From: an uncultured Lachnospiraceae bacterium
GTDB lineage: Bacteria; Bacillota; Clostridia; Lachnospirales; Lachnospiraceae
DNA: 14,298 bases
Assembly (NCBI GenBank): GCA_910579425.1
Contig: CAJTVL010000084.1
Span: 2,510-16,807 of the forward strand
Reading direction: 5' to 3'
This document shows positions 8,501 through 14,232 of this stretch, in pieces. A program made the translations under genes and the position numbers. Below the pieces are notes generated by a model. It saw only the letters and a list, made by a program, of their open reading frames with translations, was not told the DNA's origin and ran no database searches. Position 1 is the first letter of the stretch. Each line of letters begins with the position of its first letter.

Positions 8501-10107
8501 CAGGGGCAGATGCGTTGTGGCTTCCGGAGCTTCCGGCGGAGGTTTTACTCAGAGATCTTGCCAGCCAAAAGCAAAATGAGCCGGGGCGGGAGCCGCTGCT
8601 TATCCTGGGGCTCTGTGACGATCCCGGGAACCAGCGCCGGTTTGTGCTGACCTATCGGCCGACGCTCCAGGGACATCTGGCTCTCTGCGCAGGGCCGGCT
8701 ACCGGGAAAACCACCTTTATGCAGACGCTTCTCTGGCAGCTTTGCGAAAGCCATGAACCCTGGGAGGTGCAGCTTCTGGCAGTGGATATAGGGCAGGAAA
8801 ATCTGGAGGACTTTTCCGCCATGCCCCATTGCCTTGGGATTTTGAAGGAAAAAGAGGGGAAGAACATCTTCTTTTACCATCTGGAGAGATTGATTCAGGA
8901 GAGAAAGGCGCTGCTGTCAGGTCTGAGCTGCACACAATATAACAAATCCGGAAAGGGAAAGCTTCCCTATCTCTTTCTGGCAGTGGACAATCTGGGAGGA
9001 CTCAAAAAAATATGGGAGGAGAAAGAGGAGGAATTGTTCCAAAAGCTTGCGGCAGAGGGCCTTTCTCTGGGGATTTACCTGATATTAACCGCCAGCGGTG
9101 CAGGGGAGATAGGAGGAAAGCTCTTTGAAAAGATCAGAACCACTCTGACACTGGAGATGAGCGACCGCTTTCAGTACGCAGACGTGCTCAGACAGTATTC
9201 CCTGCCTGTGCTGCCCCAGGAAAATGCCAAAGGCAGAGGGCTTTGCAGGGTAGACGGAAGAGTGCTGGAGTTCCAGGCGGCAGTCATCGGGCCGGGGCAG
9301 GAGGATTATGCTTACTGCGGCAGAATAAGAGAACAGGGTGTAAGAAAAACCCGGGAGAAGCAAAAAGAAGGAGCGGCGATGCCCCTGAAATTCCCGGTAT
9401 TGCCAGAGAAGGCCGAGTTTGAAAAGCTTGCACAGGATTTTGACTGGAGGCAGGGAGGGATTCCATTGGGCTACAGCCTTACCACCGGGGAAATAAAAGG
9501 GATTCTTCCGGAAAGGGCGGTGTGCTTTCTGGTATCGGGAAGAGAGAGAACAGGCAGAACCACACTATTAAGTGTACTGTTGAGAGGGCTTTTGTACTGC
9601 GGCAGAGAGGTTGTGGTGGTGGATGAGAAGGGGGCTCTGGCCCGCTTTCGGGAAGAACCGGGTGTGATCTATTTACAGGGCGGTGCGGAAGCGGAGGACT
9701 GGCGCAGAGCCTGTGAGAAGAGCGGGCCGGAAAAAGCCGGCGCTCCGGGGATCGGTGTCCTGATTGGAAATCTGGGATATTTTTGCCGTTTCCTGTATCA
9801 AAATTCCCCGGACAGGGAGGAAAAGATCAGGTTCTGGGAACAGGCGGCCGTGGGAAAGGGGCCGGTTGGCTTCCTGGCAGGAATTTATCATCCGGAAAGA
9901 GATTATGAGGCGGCAGGAACCGGATTTTTTAGGGAAATGATTACATGGCAGCAGGGAATCCATCTGGGAGGAAATGCGGCGGATCAAAGAGCCCTTTCCT
10001 TTGACGACTTAAGCTATGCCCTGCAAAGCCGGCGGGAGGCTCCGGGGACAGGCTATTTGAAGGAAGGGGCCGGAAGCAGTACCTGCAGGATAAGAGTGCC
10101 CTCCTGA
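5581..10107 (+). CDS. essC: EssC-type FHA/FtsK-SpoIIIE ATPase, type VII secretion motor
   Basis: A 1508-aa membrane ATPase, close to the usual ~1480-1500 aa of EssC/YukBA, that recognises and drives WXG100-type substrates through the T7SSb channel. The N-terminal ~190 residues are beta-rich. A clear FHA module at about 105-185 shows R111-I-G, S131-H and N155-G, and residues 12-95 probably form a degenerate first FHA. Two membrane segments follow at about 254-273 and 286-309. Three FtsK-like ATPase domains come next. D1 has Walker A GTTGSGKS at 709-716 and Walker B with D819/E820. D2 has GPATGKTT at 1038-1045 and D1136, but N1137 where the catalytic Glu is expected. D3 has a degenerate GRERTGRTT at 1320-1328 with Arg for the Walker Lys. 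The TTG at 5581 has an excellent GGAGG at about nine bases; the ATG at 5620 is the alternative start. It is the first gene of its operon. Confidence 0.95.
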   Translation: MPLEKLHKEGLGEMLFIFSRFTCTCRRLPEPFSGTYHLTLSREDTGLVEDVTPALQKKDGVWRIGEKELNDGSPFYFYTKEKEKLLLLLTQRPRQLHPAEKIHLKKGEDIRIGSAFRNQIFYECCSLVEESHGQISFEEQGVTVSGLAGAGIYVNGQALTGKKVLHSGDKVQIYAFCLLLLEETLVCASFAGICRVARSRGSQWEKRQVLAVTRGAGQKGGLIERRCRQEERLCTGEVEILLPEKPAPWQEQPLLLTLGPSVTMVLPMLLMAELGSRYMGDGGGGFYYLSVAMSGCSALLALFWGIAGYGYRKRRGRKEGREKERQYREYLRETEQYFIDCQEKNRCILMQKYPRISAFMGEEEDGAGKTPQVLWDRYYRQKDFLFLPLGSGDIPFQMKIRLSENRKNIVEGKHAAWARELAQKYFLLRQVPVGIDFYETRQLGVITGSDREGTCEMLHALLLQIAACHCYTEVKIACFYQKQRHMDHRLAEILRWMPHVWTQDAGERLLAGDEKEAGEILPALTKAVAAQGQDAEKEKGISLPWYLVLVLAPELIRGEPLYQYLTEPENPHPASAVFVGENREEMPKSCRVFVTGTGKEGEILYLGEEARQQAFLPEGCTAGMAQQYARRTAGLRVRESAGNGRLPQQVGFLELFDCDRVEDLECGRRWMNARTGERLKAPVGFGKGGNLISLDVHEKFHGPHGLIAGTTGSGKSELLQTYLLSMAVSYSPCDVNFFMIDYKGGGTGNLLKHLPHCAGVISNLSGKQIRRAMSAITSENKRRQKLLSSSQVNHIDAYTRLYREGAVTQAMPHLLLVVDEFAELKKEEPEFMQEIISLAQVGRSLGMHLILATQKPAGTVDDKIWSNARFHLCLRVQDVQDSMDMLHNKDAAFLTAPGQCYLQIGNHEYYELFQAGYCGGSYQEGGGERVKAALVSNTGRRTTGAREKERAGTRSQMEVLTEYLIHTAKELGYPGADALWLPELPAEVLLRDLASQKQNEPGREPLLILGLCDDPGNQRRFVLTYRPTLQGHLALCAGPATGKTTFMQTLLWQLCESHEPWEVQLLAVDIGQENLEDFSAMPHCLGILKEKEGKNIFFYHLERLIQERKALLSGLSCTQYNKSGKGKLPYLFLAVDNLGGLKKIWEEKEEELFQKLAAEGLSLGIYLILTASGAGEIGGKLFEKIRTTLTLEMSDRFQYADVLRQYSLPVLPQENAKGRGLCRVDGRVLEFQAAVIGPGQEDYAYCGRIREQGVRKTREKQKEGAAMPLKFPVLPEKAEFEKLAQDFDWRQGGIPLGYSLTTGEIKGILPERAVCFLVSGRERTGRTTLLSVLLRGLLYCGREVVVVDEKGALARFREEPGVIYLQGGAEAEDWRRACEKSGPEKAGAPGIGVLIGNLGYFCRFLYQNSPDREEKIRFWEQAAVGKGPVGFLAGIYHPERDYEAAGTGFFREMITWQQGIHLGGNAADQRALSFDDLSYALQSRREAPGTGYLKEGAGSSTCRIRVPS

Positions 10108-10145
10108 CAGACATGCCTGCTGAAAGGGGCGGAAGGGAGAAGGAA

Positions 10146-10391
10146 ATGATATTAGTGGATATTCAGAGTCCTGTGATGGACCAGGTTTACGAATTTGAGC
10201 TGGATGAGGAGGCCAGGGCGGAGGAGATTTTAAAGGAAATCGTCTTACTGATCGGGCAAAAGGAGAAGGTATCCCTGAAGGAGGAAGAGGGGATGCAGCT
10301 TTATGCGCTGCGCAGGGAGAGCCTTTTGGATAAAGAAAGGACTTTGAAGGAACAGGGAGTGGAGGCGGGGGATCGGCTGTTCTTAATCTGA
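10146..10391 (+). CDS. esaB: YukD/EsaB-like ubiquitin-fold protein
   Basis: An 81-aa acidic cytoplasmic protein. It begins with a beta-strand-like MILVDIQSP, has a central helix (about residues 22-38) and ends DRLFLI, with LKEQGVEAGDRLFLI matching the ubiquitin-like ending (leelGI..GD.l.l) of YukD/EsaB. Those proteins are small conserved cytoplasmic T7SSb components thought to regulate or assist secretion. Length and position directly after the EssC gene fit. The frame is open upstream to an ATG at 10113, but the ATG at 10146 has GGGAGA at 10135-10140 and gives the canonical N terminus, so I chose it. The next gene starts 29 bases downstream. The fold is inferred from pattern, not from a search. 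Confidence 0.75.
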   Translation: MILVDIQSPVMDQVYEFELDEEARAEEILKEIVLLIGQKEKVSLKEEEGMQLYALRRESLLDKERTLKEQGVEAGDRLFLI

Positions 10392-10420
10392 AAGACAAAA
10401 AGGACAGGGAAGGAGGCTTC

Positions 10421-10717
10421 ATGGAGGAAAAAATACGGCTAATGTCCGCAGGCTTTCACAGTCAGATGGAGGAAACTCAGTTAAGGCTTACAAAAGCAAG
10501 GGATGAGCTTTCATGCCTGGAGGCTGAGCAAAGGCGGCTTTCCGGCATATGGGAGGGCGCGGCAAAGGAGCAATGGGAAACGGAATTTCTCAGAGAGCTC
10601 CTAGCCATAGGGGAGGGGATGGAGGCCATGACAAAGCTGCTTCAAAAAACGCAGGAGACGGCTAAGAAGCTGTTTCAAACTGAAAACGCGCTGATCGGGG
10701 AAGCGGAAAGGCTATAG
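10421..10717 (+). CDS. WXG100-like helical-hairpin protein 1 (W-E-G, no YxxxE)
   Basis: A 98-aa protein, predicted to be two long helices with the turn W44-E45-G46 at mid-length, the WXG100 hallmark. GIWEGAAKEQW resembles the family consensus. The usual C-terminal secretion motif YxxxE is incomplete: the register position of Tyr is L84, while E88 is kept. That makes it more like the non-signal partner of a heterodimer than a stand-alone substrate. A strong GGAAGGAGG precedes the ATG at good spacing. It follows the EsaB-like gene in the same operon, and the next small gene starts 59 bases later. It could be secreted with gene 2, or serve as a Lap-type partner or chaperone for the lipase; both are inference. 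Confidence 0.8.
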   Translation: MEEKIRLMSAGFHSQMEETQLRLTKARDELSCLEAEQRRLSGIWEGAAKEQWETEFLRELLAIGEGMEAMTKLLQKTQETAKKLFQTENALIGEAERL

Positions 10718-10776
10718 CAAACCACAAAGCAATTGCTGTTTGCGGGTAAAAGCAAAAAGAGGAAAGGCGAAAGAAG

Positions 10777-11073
10777 TTGGCAGAAAAAATAACAGTTACA
10801 TCTAAGGAGCTGCTTGTAAAAGAGCAGGATTGGAAAGCCATGCTGTCTAAGGCGTGGGAGGAATTTCAGGCAGCCGTTATGGAAACGGAAAAGTTCTCCC
10901 GGCATTTTTCCGGGGAGCCGGTGAGAAAGCTGCAGAAAGAATTCGTTTCGCTGGGCAGGGAGCAGTCCGAAGCCTTCCGAAGGCTGAAAACCCATATCGG
11001 GAAGCTTGGCGAGATTGCAGCTGTTTATGAAGAGGCAGAAAGGAAGAACACAAATGTCACCGCAGATAATTGA
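10777..11073 (+). CDS. WXG100-like helical-hairpin protein 2 (F-S-G turn, YxxxE)
   Basis: A 98-aa protein, predicted all-helical. The mid-length turn is F44-S45-G46, so the usual Trp is replaced by Phe but Gly and the register are exactly as in its neighbours. The C terminus carries Y84-E-E-A-E88, a proper YxxxE export motif. The start is a TTG at 10777 behind AGAGGAAAGG. This is supported by the register: only this start puts the turn at residue 44 as in the canonical protein. The next methionine codon is inside helix 1. It lacks W but has Y, the mirror image of protein 1 just upstream, which suggests the two pair. Its 3' end overlaps the next gene by 20 bases. Confidence 0.75.
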   Translation: MAEKITVTSKELLVKEQDWKAMLSKAWEEFQAAVMETEKFSRHFSGEPVRKLQKEFVSLGREQSEAFRRLKTHIGKLGEIAAVYEEAERKNTNVTADN

Positions 11074-11365
11074 GATGCATTTTGCACAGATCATGCAAGT
11101 GGCCGAAAGCCTGACCGACCTGTCCAAAAGCCTGAGAGCGTTAGGGGAGCAGGAGCTCCTGCAGGCGGTCCGTGAAAACAGAGCATGCTGGATGGGCAGA
11201 TGCGCAGATATTCTGGGCGAAAAGGAGGGAAGGACAGGCAACAGCCTGTGCGCAGAGGCAGATCGGATTTCAAAAATAGCAAAAGAAATGGAAGACCGGG
11301 CCAGAAAAATGTATCAGTCAGAAATGATGAATATCCGGCTTGCAGCAACAAGAATTTATAGTTAA
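11054..11365 (+). CDS. WXG100-like helical-hairpin protein 3 (W-M-G, no YxxxE)
   Basis: A 103-aa helical protein with W46-M47-G48 at the centre (CWMGRCADIL), matching the WXG100 turn two residues later than in its neighbours. In the matching C-terminal register the tyrosine is replaced by M86, while E90 is kept, so the YxxxE motif is broken. Like protein 1 it looks like the non-signal half of a heterodimer. The ATG at 11054 follows AGGAAG; the frame is open further left, but only this start gives the family length. It begins inside the previous gene (20-base overlap), so coupled translation is likely. Two cysteines close to the turn (C45, C50) are unusual for this family. The family call rests on length, helicity, turn motif and neighbours. 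Confidence 0.7.
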   Translation: MSPQIIEMHFAQIMQVAESLTDLSKSLRALGEQELLQAVRENRACWMGRCADILGEKEGRTGNSLCAEADRISKIAKEMEDRARKMYQSEMMNIRLAATRIYS

Positions 11366-11401
11366 AGAGACAGAAAGTCCGTTTTGGAAAGGAGAATTCA
11401 T

Positions 11402-11701
11402 ATGTCATTTTTTCAGGTAACACCCAGGGAACTCAGAAACAAGGCCGGGAAATTATCGGAGCTTAACAGCCGGTTCAAGGCAAAGCAGCAGGAGCTGACC
11501 GAACAGGAGAGCGCTCTTTGCAGTATGTGGGAGGGCGGAGCCAGGGATACGTTCCACCAGGCATTTACAAGAGACAGGCAGCAGATGGATGTGTTTCATC
11601 ATCTGATCAGCCAGTATGTGCAGGCGCTTTTGGAGATTGCCGTAAGATACGAGCAGGCAGAGGCGAGAAACAGAGAAATCGCCTCCGCAAGAAGCTACTG
11701 A
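11402..11701 (+). CDS. WXG100-family protein 4 (W-E-G and YxxxE)
   Basis: A 99-aa WXG100-type protein. It opens with a short strand-like segment, F-Q-V-T-P-R-E-L, as in classical family members. W43-E44-G45 sits at the turn, followed by GARDTFHQAF, and Y83-E-Q-A-E87 near the end is an intact YxxxE export motif. It is therefore a plausible secreted substrate of the EssC motor, and by position a partner for protein 3. The ATG at 11402 has AAAGGAG (11388-11394) at seven bases; a TTG six codons earlier lies before that site and was not chosen. It starts 36 bases after protein 3. A gap of 64 bases with a small hairpin separates it from the canonical protein 5. Confidence 0.85.
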   Translation: MSFFQVTPRELRNKAGKLSELNSRFKAKQQELTEQESALCSMWEGGARDTFHQAFTRDRQQMDVFHHLISQYVQALLEIAVRYEQAEARNREIASARSY

Positions 11702-11728
11702 AAACCATGAAGAGAAATTGTAAGGGCA

Positions 11729-11743
11729 GCCGGATCGTCCGGC
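11729..11743. other. Short perfect hairpin between WXG genes 4 and 5
   Basis: GCCGGA and TCCGGC pair perfectly around a TCG loop, just upstream of the ribosome binding site of gene 5. There is no T-run after it, so it is not an intrinsic terminator. It could act as an mRNA processing or stability site that sets gene 5 expression apart from the genes before it. The hairpin is directly visible; the role is inference. Confidence 0.4.
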
Positions 11744-11765
11744 CGCGCAGAAAGGATGGGAAGCT

Positions 11766-12080
11766 ATGGAAGGTATTTTAAAAGTTACACCGGAAAAATT
11801 AATTCAGACCTCAGGGGCTTTTGCCGCTACGGGTAATCAGATCAAAAATCTTACCGGCGAAATGATCTCACAGGTTCAGAGTATGAAGGGGGTCTGGCAG
11901 GGAGAAGCCGCCTCGGCTTATGGAAACAAATTTCAATCCCTGCAGTCGGATATGGACAGGCTCTACCGGATGGTGCAGGAGCATGTAAAGGATCTCCAGG
12001 AAATGGCAGGCCAGTACCAGAAGGCGGAAGCCGGCAACGCCCAGCAGGGAGGCAGCTTAAATTCCAATGTTGTGGTGTAG
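11766..12080 (+). CDS. Canonical WXG100 family protein 5 (EsxA-like)
   Basis: A 104-aa protein with all hallmarks of the WXG100 family. It has an ILKVTPEKL opening, helix 1, the turn W44-Q45-G46 in GVWQGEAASAY, helix 2 with a periodic F/L/M pattern, Y84-Q-K-A-E88 as the YxxxE export motif, and a flexible Gln/Gly/Asn tail. Such proteins form four-helix dimers that are both substrates and essential components of the T7SS, binding the C-terminal ATPase domain of EssC. With both motifs intact it is the best candidate for the homodimeric EsxA-type component. A GGATGGGAAG site precedes the ATG. The stop lies 14 bases inside the next gene. Confidence 0.95.
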   Translation: MEGILKVTPEKLIQTSGAFAATGNQIKNLTGEMISQVQSMKGVWQGEAASAYGNKFQSLQSDMDRLYRMVQEHVKDLQEMAGQYQKAEAGNAQQGGSLNSNVVV

Positions 12081-12768
12081 CAGAAAAGGTCTGATACTTG
12101 GGCTGTGCCTGCTTTGGACAGCGGTTTTTTGGGGGATTTTGTTTTCATGCCGGGAAGGAGAGACGGAGCGGATGCTGGATTATATGAAGGAGAAATACGG
12201 GGAGGACTTTGCAGATGAGGAGGCCTGCGCAGGACAGACCGGAAAGGCCTATACCATGCGGAGAATGCACAGTAAAAGCCGTCCGGACGAAAGCGTTCTG
12301 GTTCGCGCCATGGGGCGGGAGGAGGTTGTTTTTCAGGACAACTATCTTGCGTATCTCCTAAAAGAGGAGATTGAAAAAACCATAGGGGAGATTGCCGGAG
12401 AGGTTTTCGGAGAATGTAAAGTCTATTACAAAATTCCGGAGCTGGTATTTCCGCCTGAATTCCCGGCAGATATGGAGGTGGATGCCTTTTTGCGGCATCC
12501 CCTGTCCATGGTGAAGATTTATGTCTATGTCAAAGACAGCCCTCTGGACAGACAAAGGCAGATGGACGCGTTTCTGACTGCCTTATGCCGGGAAAATTAT
12601 GTGATCGGAGGAGCGGTCAGCTACCCGGCGGGGAAGGAAATGTACGAGATGATCACGGCGGAGCATTTTATGGGAGATGTTCATCAGGGCTACAAGAGCA
12701 TGGCGGAGGTTGTTTTTTCCCTGAAGGAGGGAGGAGAGCCTGCCTATTTGAGATGGAAGCAGTTTTAA
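12067..12768 (+). CDS. Membrane-anchored protein of unknown function (233 aa)
   Basis: I do not recognise the family. A short basic N terminus (SRK) is followed by a hydrophobic segment at residues about 8-27 ending LFSC. That is either a membrane anchor or an imperfect lipobox with C28 (Phe at -2 is atypical). The rest, about 200 residues, is soluble, with mixed helix and strand, and should lie outside the membrane. It begins with MLDYMKEKYGEDF, a charged pattern I associate with lipoproteins of gut Clostridia, but that is an impression and was not tested. The gene overlaps the EsxA-like gene by 14 bases and sits 117 bases before the lipase gene. It could be an immunity protein for the lipase, acting outside the membrane, or an accessory part of the secretion apparatus. 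The stop is inside a short tandem repeat. Confidence 0.75.
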   Translation: MLWCSRKGLILGLCLLWTAVFWGILFSCREGETERMLDYMKEKYGEDFADEEACAGQTGKAYTMRRMHSKSRPDESVLVRAMGREEVVFQDNYLAYLLKEEIEKTIGEIAGEVFGECKVYYKIPELVFPPEFPADMEVDAFLRHPLSMVKIYVYVKDSPLDRQRQMDAFLTALCRENYVIGGAVSYPAGKEMYEMITAEHFMGDVHQGYKSMAEVVFSLKEGGEPAYLRWKQF

Positions 12769-12786
12769 ATATGGAAGCAGCTTTTA
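12753..12786. repeat. Short imperfect tandem repeat at the end of the membrane-protein gene
   Basis: ATGGAAGCAGTTTTA (12753-12767) is followed three bases later by ATGGAAGCAGCTTTTA (12771-12786), identical except for one inserted C. The stop codon of the 233-aa gene (12766-12768) is at the end of copy one. It looks like a small replication-slippage duplication. Confidence 0.6.
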
Positions 12787-12885
12787 TGGAGGTAATTTTG
12801 AGGCGGAAGGAAGCCGTCGGGACAAAAGACGGGCGGAAAGGGGGAAGCGGGGATCGGCGAAAGAATTTCGGATGAGGAGATCAGT

Positions 12886-14232
12886 ATGGTTCTGGATACC
12901 TATATGTATCTGGATTACAAAGAGGAGAGGGAAGGGCTTACCATCAATGAAATTTTAAAGGAGTTGGAGGAACATCCGGATTATGGGGGAGGCGGTATTC
13001 ACCAGGGAGAATATACCGTGCTTAAGGAAGCGGCCCAAAATCCCCGGATCGGGGAAATGACACTTTACTGTCAGAGCAGCAATATGGGATATGATTCGGG
13101 GACGGCAGCCTGTACCTTTAAAAGCCCTGGGGAAAACAGCTATTACGTGGTTTACCGGGGAACAGGAGACGGAGAATGGCCGGACAACGGCATTGGCATG
13201 ACAAGCGCTTCCACCATGCAGCAGGAGAGGGCTCTTTCCTATTTTGAAGAGGTAGTGGAGGCATTAGAGCTTGGAGAGCGGGATCATCTGGTGGTGACGG
13301 GCCACTCGAAGGGGGGAAACAAGGCCCAGTTTGTCGCCATGGAAACCAGATATGACGCTCTTGTGGATGTCTGTTATTCCGTGGACGGGCAGGGCTTTTC
13401 GGAGGACGCCATTGCCAGGTGGCAGGAAAGGTATGGGGAAGAGGAGTATGAGAGGCGGCGCAGGAAGCTTTACGGCATTCATGGGGAAAACGATTATGTC
13501 AGTGTGCTGGGAAATTCGGTGATCCCGAAAGACCAGATCAGATATGTAAGGACGCCGGTGGAAAAGAGTAATTTTGCAGGATACCATGACATTAAGTATA
13601 TGTTTGCCACCCTTGTTTATGATAAAGCGGCAAAAAGCTATGTCACCGTTTTTCACGGGAGAAAAAACAGCGATACAAGCGGGCAGGGAGAGCTGGGCAG
13701 GTATGCCTCAGCGCTCTCTGCAAAGGTTATGGCGCTTGAGACAGAGCAAAGAGACGGCTGCGCCGCAGTCATTATGCAGATGATGGAGGCCTTTGGCGGC
13801 GAGAGCAAAAGAGGACTGAACGGGGAGAAGCTTACCTTATCGGATCTTAAGGATTTTACCTTTCAGGGAATCCCGCTGATTGCAGGGAGCCTGATGAAGG
13901 GGGAGGAGGGGAAAGCCCTTTTACAGGCCCTTGGGCGGAAGGATGCTTTTCTGACAGGCCTTGCCGGAAGCCTGGAGCTTTGGGCGGATTACGGCCTGCT
14001 GATGGGACAGGCGCAGAGGCTGGAGCAGATCTGCGGTTCCCTGAGAAAACTGACGGAGAATATCCGCGAGGCTGCAGATCATATTCCTTTTTATATGAAA
14101 GGACATGACGGGCTCTGCCACAGCGTGAAGCTTTCTGCCATAGAACTGGATAAAAAAAACAGAGATTTGCAGAGGATGGCGGATTTTGTCAGAAATGCGG
14201 CAAAAAGTTATAAAGCCTGGGATAAGCAGTGA
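12886..14232 (+). CDS. Lipase-like (Mbeg1/DUF2974-type) protein with C-terminal WXG-like hairpin, candidate T7SS effector
   Basis: A 448-aa protein. Residues about 40-245 form an alpha/beta-hydrolase domain like the Mbeg1-like family (DUF2974). It shows YRGTGDGEWPDN at 90-101, the nucleophile elbow G139-H-S141-K-G143-G, and D203 (in ENDYVS) and H234 (in YHDIKY) as likely triad partners. Such enzymes hydrolyse lipid or acyl esters. There is no signal peptide. Residues about 362-448 are two ~40-residue helices around the turn P401-F-Y-M-K-G406, and end Y442-K-A-W-D446, a YxxxD motif as used for T7SS export. This matches the reverse layout of the S. aureus T7SS lipase TslA, where the targeting part is C-terminal. 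The ATG follows GAGGAG at six bases. It is the last full gene in the window. Confidence 0.85.
   Translation: MVLDTYMYLDYKEEREGLTINEILKELEEHPDYGGGGIHQGEYTVLKEAAQNPRIGEMTLYCQSSNMGYDSGTAACTFKSPGENSYYVVYRGTGDGEWPDNGIGMTSASTMQQERALSYFEEVVEALELGERDHLVVTGHSKGGNKAQFVAMETRYDALVDVCYSVDGQGFSEDAIARWQERYGEEEYERRRRKLYGIHGENDYVSVLGNSVIPKDQIRYVRTPVEKSNFAGYHDIKYMFATLVYDKAAKSYVTVFHGRKNSDTSGQGELGRYASALSAKVMALETEQRDGCAAVIMQMMEAFGGESKRGLNGEKLTLSDLKDFTFQGIPLIAGSLMKGEEGKALLQALGRKDAFLTGLAGSLELWADYGLLMGQAQRLEQICGSLRKLTENIREAADHIPFYMKGHDGLCHSVKLSAIELDKKNRDLQRMADFVRNAAKSYKAWDKQ

Noticed and set aside
10717..10745. Inverted repeat GCAAAC/GTTTGC with inner AGCAATTGCT between WXG genes 1 and 2
   Set aside because: The stem is short, the loop is long and no T-run follows; it is not convincing as a terminator or regulatory site.
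12585..12875. 96-codon + strand frame overlapping the end of the 233-aa gene
   Set aside because: Its first two thirds are the shifted frame of the 233-aa gene. Only the last ~25 codons lie in the gap, and those are discussed as a possible leader peptide.
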